Shown: in pieces, positions 8,448 through 15,959 of the stretch
How positions within the stretch are numbered: the stretch's first letter is position 1
Layout of the letters: each line of letters begins with the position of its first letter
Assembly: GCA_002369075.1 (NCBI GenBank)
Contig: DFEG01000040.1
Location: 1 to 64,000 of the forward strand
Reading direction: 5' to 3'
Length of the DNA stretch: 64,000 nt
Origin: Bacteroidales bacterium UBA3808
GTDB lineage: Bacteria; Bacteroidota; Bacteroidia; Bacteroidales; Paludibacteraceae
Translations under genes and position numbers: made by a program
The notes under the pieces: model-generated
What the model saw: only the letters and a program-made list of their open reading frames with translations
What the model was told of the DNA's origin: nothing
Database searches by the model: none

Positions 8448-8482
8448 CCGCAAGACCAAACAGTCACTTGCGGTCTTTTTTT
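8448..8482 (+). terminator. Intrinsic terminator of the metK leader
   Basis: CCGCAAG (8448-8454) pairs with CTTGCGG (8467-8473) and is followed by TCTTTTTTT. It lies directly after the riboswitch and 18 bp before the metK start, so premature termination when S-adenosylmethionine is abundant is the likely mode of control. Confidence 0.7.
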
Positions 8483-8499
8483 AAATGGTAAATGACATT

Positions 8500-9825
8500 A
8501 TGAACTATTTATTTACAAGCGAATCGGTGTCGGAAGGACATCCGGACAAAGTGAGCGACCAGATATCGGACGCCATCTTGGATAACATGTTAGCGCAGGA
8601 CCCGCAGGCGCACGTGGCTTGCGAGACCCTTTGCACCACGGGTCAGGTGGTGATTGCCGGAGAGGTGAGTTGCAAAGGCTGGGTGGATATTCAGAAAGTG
8701 GCACGCAAGACGATTGCGGAGATCGGCTACACGAAAGCAGCGTATAAGTTCGAGGCGGAGAGTTGCGGCATCCTGACCGCGCTGCATGCGCAGAGCCAGG
8801 ACATCAACATGGGCGTAAGCCGCGAGGTGGCGGAGGAGCAAGGCGCGGGCGACCAGGGCATGATGTTCGGTTATGCGACGGACGAGACGGATAACTTCAT
8901 GCCGTTGACGCTGGATCTGGCGCACACGTTGGTTTATACGCTTGCCCGGATCCGTAAGGAAGGCAAAGAGATGACCTATCTGCGTCCGGACAGCAAGAGC
9001 CAGGTGACGATCGAGTATGACTCGGAGCACCGCCCGGTGCGTATAGACACGATTGTGCTGAGTACGCAGCATGACGAGTGTACAGGCGAAGGGTTAAAGG
9101 CGAAAGGCGAAAGCATTAAGGTGACGCCGGAGCTGATCAAAGAAGATGTGATCAAGATTCTGCTGCCACGTGTGGCAAAGCGTGACAGCCGTTACGGGCA
9201 CCTGCTCCACGCGTTTTTAGAGGACAAGAACGCGAAGCTGTTGGTTAATCCGACAGGCAATTTCGTGATCGGGGGTCCTCACGGGGACACGGGTCTGACG
9301 GGCCGTAAGATCATCGTGGATACCTACGGAGGCCGTGGAGCTCACGGGGGCGGTGCTTTCAGCGGTAAGGATCCGTCGAAGGTGGACCGCTCTGCAGCCT
9401 ATGCGGCGCGGTGGATAGCCAAACATTTAGTTGCCGCCGGAGTGGCGCATGAGGTACTGGTGCAGGTGAGTTACGCAATCGGTATCGCCGAACCGGTGTC
9501 GCTGTACGTGAACACCTACGGCACGGCCATGGTAAAGGCGAAAGGCGAAGGGTTAGAGGCGAAAGTTATGAGCGACGCAGAGATAGCGAAGAAAGTGGGC
9601 GAGTTGTTTGACCTCCGTCCGGCGGCTATCATCAAGGCGCTCAAACTGACGCAACCGATGTACGAAGAGACCGCCAAGTACGGTCATATGGGCCGCACGA
9701 ACGAGGTGGTCACCAAGACCTTTATCGACGCAGACGGCAATGCGTACAGCCGCGAGGTAGAGTTGTTCACGTGGGAGAAACTCGACCGCCTGGACGAAGT
9801 GAAGAAGGCATTTGGTAGGGGTTAA
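8500..9825 (+). CDS. metK: S-adenosylmethionine synthetase
   Basis: 441 residues from ATG at 8500 ([17 protein letters not shown]), the usual family start. An in-frame ATG at 8485 would add five residues that come from a repeat word (ATGGTAAATG). The enzyme makes S-adenosylmethionine from methionine and ATP. Visible signatures are [18 protein letters not shown], '[17 protein letters not shown]' and [17 protein letters not shown], with GHMGR near the end. Two in-frame tandem repeats (9084-9114 and 9533-9567) add Lys/Gly/Glu-rich stretches not expected in the family. It overlaps holA by one base (TAATG) and is controlled by the upstream riboswitch. Confidence 0.97.
   Translation: MNYLFTSESVSEGHPDKVSDQISDAILDNMLAQDPQAHVACETLCTTGQVVIAGEVSCKGWVDIQKVARKTIAEIGYTKAAYKFEAESCGILTALHAQSQDINMGVSREVAEEQGAGDQGMMFGYATDETDNFMPLTLDLAHTLVYTLARIRKEGKEMTYLRPDSKSQVTIEYDSEHRPVRIDTIVLSTQHDECTGEGLKAKGESIKVTPELIKEDVIKILLPRVAKRDSRYGHLLHAFLEDKNAKLLVNPTGNFVIGGPHGDTGLTGRKIIVDTYGGRGAHGGGAFSGKDPSKVDRSAAYAARWIAKHLVAAGVAHEVLVQVSYAIGIAEPVSLYVNTYGTAMVKAKGEGLEAKVMSDAEIAKKVGELFDLRPAAIIKALKLTQPMYEETAKYGHMGRTNEVVTKTFIDADGNAYSREVELFTWEKLDRLDEVKKAFGRG
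9084..9114. repeat. GGCGAAA/GGGTTAAA tandem repeat inside metK (first copy)
   Basis: Words AGGCGAAGGGTTAAAGGCGA and AAAGGCGAAAG, about 7 bp each, in frame. They encode [11 protein letters not shown] in the variable region before the '[10 protein letters not shown]' block. Confidence 0.75.
9533..9567. repeat. GGCGAAA/GGGTTAGA tandem repeat inside metK (second copy)
   Basis: TAAAGGCGAAAGGCGAAGGG followed by TTAGAGGCGAAAG. It encodes [10 protein letters not shown] between 'NTYGTAMV' and '[10 protein letters not shown]', where family members normally have only a few residues. Confidence 0.8.
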
Positions 9826-10874
9826 TGGTACAGAAGTACGAAAATATAATGCAGTCTCTGCGTGAGGGGCATTACGCACCGATTTACGTGTTGTGCGGCG
9901 AGGAGCCGTACTACGTGGATCGTGTGTATGAGTATATAGCCTCCCATGCTCTGGACGAGATGTCGCGTGAGTTCGACCAGCAGGTGGTGTATGGCCGTGA
10001 TGTGCAGGGGGGGGACATCTCCCCCATCATCGGGGCAGTACGCGGTTATGCGATGACGGGGGGGCGCAAAGTGGTACTCGTGCGCGAGGCGCAGCATATC
10101 AAGAAATGGGATGCGCTGGAAGCCTACCTGTCCGCCATCATGGTTCAGAACGTGTTAGTAATATGCTATAACGGCAAACCCGACAAACGGCTGGGCATTT
10201 GGAAAAAAGCGCAGGAGAGCGGTCAGGTGGTGTGGCTGCAATCGGACAAACTGCGTGACTACGAAGTAGAGCGATGGATCAGCAGTTATATCCATAACGG
10301 CGAATGGCGAAAGGGTATAGGCGAAGGGCGGGAGGATGTACGTTTCGACCCGCGTGTAGCCCCGCTGTTAGCGGACCATTTGGGAAACGACCTGTCTGCC
10401 ATCGTGAGCGCCATTCAGAAACTGGTCGACGGCCGTCCGGAAGGCGTGCACACGATCGACACAGCGCTGGTGGAACGCAATATAGGTATCTCCAAATCGT
10501 ACAACATCATGGAGATGCAGGCAGCACTGATCCGCGGCGATGTGGTGAAAGCGAACCGGATAGCCCAATATTTCGCGAGCAGCAAAGACCATCCGATGAT
10601 CCGCGAGACGGCACCGCTGTTCACGTTCTTCAGCAATCTGCTGATGTACCACTACCTACCCACCAAAGCGCCAGCAGTCGTGGCACGTGAATTAGGGATC
10701 AACCCCTATTTCGTGAAAGACTACGAAATGGCGGCAAGGCGTTACCCGGCAGGCAAGACGTTCCTGATAGTAGGTTACCTGCGCGATACGGACGCACGTC
10801 TCAAAGGCATCAATAACCCGTCGGCGAAAGATGCGGACCTGTGGAAAGAGCTACTCTATAAAATCCTGCATTGA
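9825..10874 (+). CDS. holA: DNA polymerase III subunit delta (clamp-loader)
   Basis: 349 residues, start ATG overlapping the metK stop. The N-terminal AAA-like domain has the 'YVLCGEEPYYVDRVYEYI' pattern with a degenerate P-loop. The middle has 'DHLGNDLSAIVSAIQKL', typical of the delta subunit, and the C-terminal helical collar carries 'NPYFVKDYEMAARRY'. Delta opens the sliding clamp during replication. A tandem repeat at 10299-10335 encodes GEWRKGIGEGRED in the linker between domains. The end overlaps the convergent DUF4296 gene by 24 bp. Confidence 0.93.
   Translation: MVQKYENIMQSLREGHYAPIYVLCGEEPYYVDRVYEYIASHALDEMSREFDQQVVYGRDVQGGDISPIIGAVRGYAMTGGRKVVLVREAQHIKKWDALEAYLSAIMVQNVLVICYNGKPDKRLGIWKKAQESGQVVWLQSDKLRDYEVERWISSYIHNGEWRKGIGEGREDVRFDPRVAPLLADHLGNDLSAIVSAIQKLVDGRPEGVHTIDTALVERNIGISKSYNIMEMQAALIRGDVVKANRIAQYFASSKDHPMIRETAPLFTFFSNLLMYHYLPTKAPAVVARELGINPYFVKDYEMAARRYPAGKTFLIVGYLRDTDARLKGINNPSAKDADLWKELLYKILH
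10299..10335. repeat. GGCGAAT/GGCGAAA tandem repeat inside holA
   Basis: GGCGAATGGCGAAAGGGTAT and AGGCGAAGGGCGGGAGG, the same word family as the two metK copies 0.7-1.2 kb upstream. In frame. Confidence 0.7.
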
Positions 10875-11390
10875 AAAGGGTCTCTGCCACCTCTCCCAAG
10901 ACGAACCATAGCCATGTAACGTGACCCAAAGCACACTGTCCAGATCGGAAGTGGTGAAGGGTCTCGTTTCTTGTTGCGGGGTCTCATCCTGCTGACGGGA
11001 AGAGATGTCTCCCGCCAATTCCGGATGGGCTTCGCGGAAAGTCTTTTCTTCTTCCTCCAAGGCTTTCAATACTTTCGGATATATCTTGTCGAAGAGTTGA
11101 GGATGGGCAGTGTACCAGACGAGTGAAGAGTCAAACTGCGCCTGTGTGGTACCGTGTTTCTCCAGCACTTGGGCATAATAGACGGACCTGACCTCGGAGT
11201 TGTATCGCGAGAGTCCGGTCTCGTCCATCAGCGCCTCGGTCTTATGCAGATCAATAATGAGTTCGCGCATCTGACGGGAAGACAAGACGCCGTCCGGGCG
11301 GCAGGAGGTTAGACCGCCTGCGGCTGCAAGACAAAAGACCGCTACGCTCCAAGACAAAAGACCAAAAAAGTTTTTCTTATACTTTCTCAT
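10851..11390 (-). CDS. DUF4296 lipoprotein
   Basis: 179 residues with an N-terminal lipoprotein signal (GLTSC). A helical DUF4296 domain follows ('MRELIIDLHKTEALMDETG', 'AQFDSSLVWYTAHP'). The function is unknown. The family is confined to Bacteroidetes and commonly follows lspA, as here (14 bp overlap). The signal peptide contains the twice-occurring nucleotide word AAGACAAAAGACC. The 3' end overlaps holA on the other strand, so no terminator separates the two convergent genes. Confidence 0.85.
   Translation of the reverse strand: MRKYKKNFFGLLSWSVAVFCLAAAGGLTSCRPDGVLSSRQMRELIIDLHKTEALMDETGLSRYNSEVRSVYYAQVLEKHGTTQAQFDSSLVWYTAHPQLFDKIYPKVLKALEEEEKTFREAHPELAGDISSRQQDETPQQETRPFTTSDLDSVLWVTLHGYGSSWERWQRPFSMQDFIE
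11328..11363. repeat. Split direct repeat AAGACAAAAGACC in a signal peptide
   Basis: Two identical 13 bp copies (11328-11340 and 11351-11363) flank the 10 bp GCTACGCTCC. They lie in the signal-peptide codons of the DUF4296 gene, in frame. Confidence 0.75.
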
Positions 11391-11922
11391 CGGTAGTCAG
11401 TTCTTTGGAGTAAAACAGGAGAATGGCAATGACGGCGCAGGTGATGCAGGCGTCGGCAAAATTAAAGACCGGACGGAAGAAAATGACCTCTCCGGCGGCG
11501 TTGCGGATGAGGGGGAAGTAGAACATGTCCACCACCCTGCCGTAGAACCAACCTGCATAACCGAAGAGTTTGCCGTAAAAGACACAGTCGATGATGTTGC
11601 CCAGCGCACCGGCGATGATAAAAGCGATCGTAGCGACATAGCCGGTGTTTGGTTCCGGTTTATGGATCAGCACATGGGCATACCATCCCAAAAGCCCGAC
11701 CGCCAGGAGCCGGAAAAGGGTCAGCGCCAGTTTGGAGAACCACTCGATACCAAACGCCATGCCGTTATTCTCCACAAAACATATCCAGAACCATGAGCAG
11801 AGTTCGCGGCTCTCGCCGAGGGCGAAATGGGTTGCTATGTAGAGTTTGATGACCTGGTCGATGACCAGCGAAAGAACCACAATGCCCGTGATCATGAGGG
11901 CGAGTTTCGTAGATTTATTCAT
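11377..11922 (-). CDS. lspA: Lipoprotein signal peptidase (signal peptidase II)
   Basis: 181 residues with four predicted membrane helices. The family motifs are present: the first helix 'VIDQVIKLYI', 'NNGMAFGI', and the two catalytic aspartates in 'GNIIDCVFYGKLFGYAGWFY' and 'FNFADACI'. The enzyme cleaves prolipoproteins before the lipidated cysteine in the inner membrane. This fits the many lipoproteins in the window. It overlaps the GT-C-like gene upstream by 8 bp and DUF4296 downstream by 14 bp. Confidence 0.96.
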   Translation of the reverse strand: MNKSTKLALMITGIVVLSLVIDQVIKLYIATHFALGESRELCSWFWICFVENNGMAFGIEWFSKLALTLFRLLAVGLLGWYAHVLIHKPEPNTGYVATIAFIIAGALGNIIDCVFYGKLFGYAGWFYGRVVDMFYFPLIRNAAGEVIFFRPVFNFADACITCAVIAILLFYSKELTTDEKV

Positions 11923-13453
11923 TGGATTGAGGTATATATATCATGTATTTATATTTGGACCGGTCGATCGCACGGTAGCCGTGTGCACGCAACATCTGCT
12001 CCATCCTGCTCTCTCGGTCGGTGTAAGCGGGTCGGGTCTTGAACATCGGCGAGAAGAAACAGAAAACAACAGGCCGTTCGGAGGCTATGACGGGTTCGTA
12101 CTTGGCGGTATAGACGGAGTCAAAGATATTGGACCAGAACTCATTGTAGTGCGCAGCCTTACAGCCCGTGACGGCACGGAAGAGGTGGAGCTCCTGGCCG
12201 AGAGCCAAGACATTTACCATTTGGTCATTTACCATTGGGTCATTTATTGGGTCATTTACCATTTGGTCATAGTCGGCTTTGTATTGGAGGAGGCGGGATT
12301 GTTCGGCAGGACGGATAGCGATACCGCGATACGGCGGGAGGGAGGCAAAAGAAGTCGCCTTGGTGAGGTTCGATTGCGCAATACTATTGGTCGTCATGCG
12401 GTACACTGTGACCGCCGAAAGGATAATGAGCACCTGCAGGAGATAGCGGCGTACGGAGTGTTCGCGGTATTGCGATAAGGCGACGGGCAAGAGACAGAGC
12501 ACCGCCGGAAAGAGTTTGAGCCAAGCCGTATCGGTACCGAAGGTCGCAACCGAGAGGAGAGCCACACCTAACCTCCCCTCAAGGGGAGGAAGATGCATAG
12601 ATGGAGAACAAAGGGCGAGGACGATGCAGAAGGCGGAGAGGAGATAGGTCAGGTCCGCGTTGTACCACTGGAAAGGTCTGATCGTATAAAGGATGAAGAG
12701 CGCGAGGGCGGCACCGATGAACCAGCCGGCATACCGTTTGTCACGTAGCGGAAAAGCCAATACCCCTACCGCCATGAGCATGAACCCAAGAAGTTTGCCA
12801 AGGTTCTCCCAGAGTTTGGTGAGCATCGAAGTCAGTTCATGGCTGCCCATCGCCGCGTCCATCGGTGCAGGTGTGATGAACCGATAGCCGATAAGATACA
12901 CCACTCCGGCCGTGAGCGCCGCAACCGGTAAGAGCCAGAGACTGCGTTTCTTCCAGATGGGAAGAAGGACAAGCAGCACCAGGATATTCGGGAAACGGAC
13001 GGTGATAGCCAGGCCGGCGAGGAGGGCGGAGAGGAATGGTGATTTAGAGGCCGTGACCCAGATAGCGGAGAGGAGGAGGACGGAGAGAGTACCGGGGCTA
13101 AATTCCTGAAAAGCGCCGTAGCCCATGAGCAGATAGGTTATGGCGAGCCAATGGAGGTTGTCCCTGCGTGTGTTCCTGTCCAAGAGTGTGCAGTACGGCA
13201 GTGCGATAGCCGCCGTGACACAGAGCCATCCGGCGAGGCGCAGCGGTAGCAATTCGGGTCCGAAAAGCCGAACTACGGCACCCCCCGTCAAGAGCGTACC
13301 CACCGCCAGCCATCCGCCCTCCAAGTGCTCATATTTATAGAGCCAGTAAAGCGGGTCGAGGTGGTTACCAAACCCGGCAAAGACAAACCACAAGGTGTAT
13401 GCCAATGCCAGAATCAGCAGTGCGACTGATAATATGTGCCGATCAAATCGCAT
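11915..13453 (-). CDS. Polytopic membrane protein, GT-C glycosyltransferase-like
   Basis: 512 residues with roughly ten hydrophobic segments and a C-terminal soluble tail. The first periplasmic loop is 'FGNHLDPLYWLYKYEHLEGG', the acidic loop position typical of GT-C enzymes that use polyprenyl-phosphate sugars. I do not recognise a specific family. The location between a sugar aminotransferase (40 bp overlap) and lspA suggests a sugar transfer step on the periplasmic side. Two repeat elements lie inside: a palindrome at 12572-12589 ('LPPLEGRLGV') and a 60 bp tandem repeat at 12210-12270 that encodes 'QMVNDPINDPMVNDQMVN'. Confidence 0.6.
   Translation of the reverse strand: MRFDRHILSVALLILALAYTLWFVFAGFGNHLDPLYWLYKYEHLEGGWLAVGTLLTGGAVVRLFGPELLPLRLAGWLCVTAAIALPYCTLLDRNTRRDNLHWLAITYLLMGYGAFQEFSPGTLSVLLLSAIWVTASKSPFLSALLAGLAITVRFPNILVLLVLLPIWKKRSLWLLPVAALTAGVVYLIGYRFITPAPMDAAMGSHELTSMLTKLWENLGKLLGFMLMAVGVLAFPLRDKRYAGWFIGAALALFILYTIRPFQWYNADLTYLLSAFCIVLALCSPSMHLPPLEGRLGVALLSVATFGTDTAWLKLFPAVLCLLPVALSQYREHSVRRYLLQVLIILSAVTVYRMTTNSIAQSNLTKATSFASLPPYRGIAIRPAEQSRLLQYKADYDQMVNDPINDPMVNDQMVNVLALGQELHLFRAVTGCKAAHYNEFWSNIFDSVYTAKYEPVIASERPVVFCFFSPMFKTRPAYTDRESRMEQMLRAHGYRAIDRSKYKYMIYIPQSNE
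12210..12270. repeat. CATTTACCATTTGGT tandem repeat inside the GT-C-like gene
   Basis: About seven 7-9 bp words such as CATTTACCATTTGGTCATTT, CATTGGGT and CATTTATTGGGT, 61 bp in total and in frame. It is the longest coding copy of the word family also seen at 8485, 14618, 29925, 50816, 57597, 57703 and 58251. Confidence 0.85.
12572..12589. repeat. CCTCCCC-GGGGAGG palindrome inside a coding sequence
   Basis: CCTCCCCTCAAGGGGAGG, a near-perfect 18 bp palindrome of the same type as the signal-peptide elements at 194 and 1607. Confidence 0.7.
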
Positions 13454-14604
13454 ATATGATGCACTTCTTCCATCTTGAGGTCATAGAACAGCGGCAGACG
13501 CACGAGACAGTCGGCGTACCGGTCACATTGCGGCAAAGCGCGTCCGTCATGACGGGTTTTATAGAACTCGCTGGTATGCAGGCTCAGGTAGTGGAAGACC
13601 GCCGCCACTCCGTTCTCCTTGAGGTACTTGATGAACGCCGTGCGCGCCTCGAGAGACGGCAGCACAAGGTAGAACATGTGTGCGTTATTGGTAGCATAAG
13701 ACGGGATATCCGGGAGGGTAAAAGCCCCTTTCCGTGGGTTTTTCCCTGAAGGGGCAAACCGTTCAAGGATATTGGAGAGCCGCTCGTGGTAGATATTCCA
13801 GAGTTGCTTGCGTTTGGCTTGTATCTCATCGAGGTTCTCTAATTGCGCCCAGAGGAACGCGGCGTTGACCTCGGATGGCAGGAAAGAGGACCCCATGTCC
13901 ACCCATCCGTATTTGTTCACCTCTCCGCGGAAGAACTCGGCGCGGTTAGTACCCTTCTCCCAGATGATCTCCGCGCGGCGCACGAACCGCTCGTCGTTGA
14001 CCACGAGCAAACCACCCTCTCCTCCGGCGGTGATGTTCTTGGTCTCATGGAAAGAGAACGCGGCAAGATGACCGATGGAGCCGAGGGGCTTTTGACTTTC
14101 GACTTTTGACTTTCGACTAATATAGTAGCTGTCAATCGCTTGGGCGGCATCCTCGACAACGAGGAGATTGTGTTTCTCAGCGATAGCCATGATGGCGTTC
14201 ATGTCGCACGCCACACCGGCATAATGAACCGGCACAATGACCTTGGTCCGCGGAGTAATGAGAGATTCTAATGTTTCCGCGTCCAAGTTCGGGTTACGTT
14301 TCATGGAGTCCGCAAAAACCACTTTGGCACCCTCACGAAGGAACGCCAGCGCCGTAGAAACGAACGTATAAGACGGCACGATGACCTCATCACCGGGTTT
14401 GAGTTCACACAACATGGCGCACATCTCCAGTGCGTCCGTGCCGGAGGTGGTCAGAAGGGTCTTACGGAAACCGTACCGCTCTTCAAACCGCGCCTGGCAA
14501 CGCTTTGTGAACGTGCCGTTACCGGAGAGTTTGCCGGCATACACGGCTTCGTACATGTAATGGGCTTCCTTGCCCGTAAGATGAGGTTGATTAAAATTGA
14601 TCAT
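13414..14604 (-). CDS. DegT/DnrJ/EryC1 sugar aminotransferase, WecE (RffA)-like
   Basis: 396 residues of a PLP-dependent aminotransferase. The family features are 'GTDALEMCAML', 'PSYTFVSTALAFL', 'VEDAAQA' and the PLP lysine in 'SFHETKNITAGGEGG'. The closest named type is dTDP-4-dehydro-6-deoxyglucose transaminase, which makes a 4-amino-4,6-dideoxyhexose. The genes on both sides (transferase, N-acetyltransferase, flippase halves) fit use of such a sugar. A hairpin at 13724-13755 and a tandem repeat at 14089-14120 add residues ('FAPSGKNPRKG', 'SRKSKVESQK') that look inserted; total length is about 20 above E. coli WecE. Confidence 0.88.
   Translation of the reverse strand: MINFNQPHLTGKEAHYMYEAVYAGKLSGNGTFTKRCQARFEERYGFRKTLLTTSGTDALEMCAMLCELKPGDEVIVPSYTFVSTALAFLREGAKVVFADSMKRNPNLDAETLESLITPRTKVIVPVHYAGVACDMNAIMAIAEKHNLLVVEDAAQAIDSYYISRKSKVESQKPLGSIGHLAAFSFHETKNITAGGEGGLLVVNDERFVRRAEIIWEKGTNRAEFFRGEVNKYGWVDMGSSFLPSEVNAAFLWAQLENLDEIQAKRKQLWNIYHERLSNILERFAPSGKNPRKGAFTLPDIPSYATNNAHMFYLVLPSLEARTAFIKYLKENGVAAVFHYLSLHTSEFYKTRHDGRALPQCDRYADCLVRLPLFYDLKMEEVHHICDLIGTYYQSHC
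13724..13755. repeat. GCCCCTT-AAGGGGC hairpin inside the aminotransferase gene
   Basis: GCCCCTT (13724-13730) pairs with AAGGGGC (13749-13755) across an 18 bp loop. Coding and in frame. Confidence 0.55.
14089..14120. repeat. GACTTTTGACTTTCGACT tandem repeat inside the aminotransferase gene
   Basis: Four words, TTTTGACTTTCGACTTTTGA then CTTTCGACTAA, 7-8 bp each. They encode 'SRKSKVESQK' just before the PLP-lysine region ('LGSIGHLAAFSFHETK'). Confidence 0.8.
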
Positions 14605-14617
14605 TTTATTTGCTATT

Positions 14618-14643
14618 TAGTCATTTACTATTTTGTCATTTAC
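14618..14643. repeat. ATTTACTATTTTGTCATTTA tandem repeat between genes
   Basis: Words TAGTCATTTACTATTTTGTC and ATTTAC lie in the 35 bp spacer upstream of the aminotransferase and provide the stop codon of the small transporter gene (14640-14642). Confidence 0.65.
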
Positions 14644-14975
14644 AAGAAGAACACAACGACCCCGATGATGATAATACCGATAGCAAGCGCTTTGCGACCG
14701 GTGACCGGTTCTTTGAAGAAAAACCAACTGAGCGCCGGCACAAAGAGATACGAGGTGGACTCGATAATGGACAGTTCCTTGAGCTGCAGCCCGTGGTGCA
14801 TACACCATATGTTCGCCACCATGGAAGCAAACATGAGCGCATAACCGGAGATGACCCATCCGTTGAGGTACTGTCTCCAGAAGGGTGTGTAGCCCTTTCG
14901 TGCTCCCTGTTTGAGCAGCATCTGCGCGCAGGCGGCTGCAAAAACGACTCCTAATGCAATCAGACCGTATTTCAT
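14640..14975 (-). CDS. Small four-helix DMT-family membrane protein, ArnF/ArnE-like half
   Basis: 111 residues, four predicted membrane helices, with 'YALMFASMVANIWCM', 'STSYLFVPALSWFFFKE' and a C-terminal 'GIIIIGVVVF' helix. This is the fold of EmrE-type half transporters. It overlaps a second, similar 112-residue gene by 4 bp. Paired unequal halves of this kind are known as ArnE/ArnF, which flip undecaprenyl-phosphate-aminoarabinose. The neighbouring ArnC-like transferase supports a flippase role for a lipid-linked amino sugar. A drug exporter is less likely in this context. Confidence 0.75.
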   Translation of the reverse strand: MKYGLIALGVVFAAACAQMLLKQGARKGYTPFWRQYLNGWVISGYALMFASMVANIWCMHHGLQLKELSIIESTSYLFVPALSWFFFKEPVTGRKALAIGIIIIGVVVFFL

Positions 14976-15310
14976 GAGCGTGCGAGAAGAGTTATACCGG
15001 TTATGATAATAATGGAACCGAGGATATTCGGCAACGTAATCGACTCACCGAAAAGGAGTGCGGCAATGAGCATCGTGAAGATGAGCGTCGAGCCCTTGAA
15101 CATATACGCAGTACTTAACTCCACGCGGCGGAGAATCTGTTGCCATAGGACGGCATACAGACCGATGACAGCCACCGCGCCACCGAACCATAAGAGGTAC
15201 CGCCACGAAAACATCTGCTGCAGCGAAGCCATCTTCGTGCAGATTCCGACACAGGCGTACAGCATGTTGACGCCTATGAGTGAAGCTATGACCGTCAGTC
15301 TATTCTGCAT
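14972..15310 (-). CDS. Small four-helix DMT-family membrane protein, ArnE/ArnF-like half
   Basis: 112 residues, four predicted helices, with 'YACVGICTKMAS', 'STAYMFKGSTLIFTMLIAALLFGE' and 'NILGSIIIITGI'. It is the partner of the overlapping 111-residue gene downstream. The two share the end-of-helix pattern 'FGE/FKE ... G.IIII.G' but are clearly diverged, as expected for a heterodimer with opposite topology. It overlaps the acetyltransferase gene upstream by 11 bp. Confidence 0.75.
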   Translation of the reverse strand: MQNRLTVIASLIGVNMLYACVGICTKMASLQQMFSWRYLLWFGGAVAVIGLYAVLWQQILRRVELSTAYMFKGSTLIFTMLIAALLFGESITLPNILGSIIIITGITLLARS

Positions 15311-15959
15311 ATCTCAGGAATTTAGCAGGGTTTCCTGCCCATATCTCGTTCGGTCCCATGTTCTTGGTGAGCACAGCCCCCATCCCGAGCGTAGCGTAAT
15401 CGCCGATGGTGAGGTTCTCACGGATGGTGGCATTAAGTCCGACATGAACCCCTTTGCCGATAGTGAGATAGCTGCCGACACACGCCTGGGCGGCAATGTG
15501 GCAGAAATCGCCCACCAGATTGTCATGTCCCATGGTAGCGCCGACCATCATGATTGTCCCGCGTCCGAGTCTGGACCCCGGCGACATAGCCACCTGCGGC
15601 AGCACGACACAGCCGGGAGACAGTTGTACCGACGGTGCTACGTACGCCATGGGATGGACAAACGTAGCCAGCCGGTCATCGGGAATACCGAGGGACTCAA
15701 ACATAGCTATCCGCTCGCGGTTGCCGTCAATACGGAGGATGGCGTTGATGAACCAATACCCCTCGTCCAAAAGACGCTTGGTGTCCGAGAGAGTGCCGAT
15801 CACGGGATAGAGGTCAATCTTCTCCCCTACCGGCGTGCGGTCGTTCAGAAAGCCCGCCACCTCAAGGTCCGTTGCCCCCAGACGATGGGCATGATCAATC
15901 GCCGCCGCTATAACGGCTGCGTTCCCTATTCCGCCCAATATTGCTACTTTACGACTCAT
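15300..15959 (-). CDS. PglD/NeuD-family sugar N- or O-acetyltransferase
   Basis: 219 residues. The N-terminal Rossmann-like part starts 'RKVAILGGIGNAAVIAAAI'. The C-terminal part is a left-handed parallel beta-helix of hexapeptide repeats with the PglD-type catalytic histidine in 'GATMGHDNLVGDFCHIAAQA' and the final 'EIWAGNPAKFLR'. PglD acetylates the 4-amino group of a UDP-amino sugar with acetyl-CoA. The WecE-like aminotransferase in the same operon would supply such a substrate. It overlaps the GT2 gene by 4 bp. Confidence 0.85.
   Translation of the reverse strand: MSRKVAILGGIGNAAVIAAAIDHAHRLGATDLEVAGFLNDRTPVGEKIDLYPVIGTLSDTKRLLDEGYWFINAILRIDGNRERIAMFESLGIPDDRLATFVHPMAYVAPSVQLSPGCVVLPQVAMSPGSRLGRGTIMMVGATMGHDNLVGDFCHIAAQACVGSYLTIGKGVHVGLNATIRENLTIGDYATLGMGAVLTKNMGPNEIWAGNPAKFLRYAE

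Noticed and set aside
8282..8491. Small plus-strand open frame over the metK leader
   Set aside because: It crosses the promoter, riboswitch and terminator, and its residues are low complexity.
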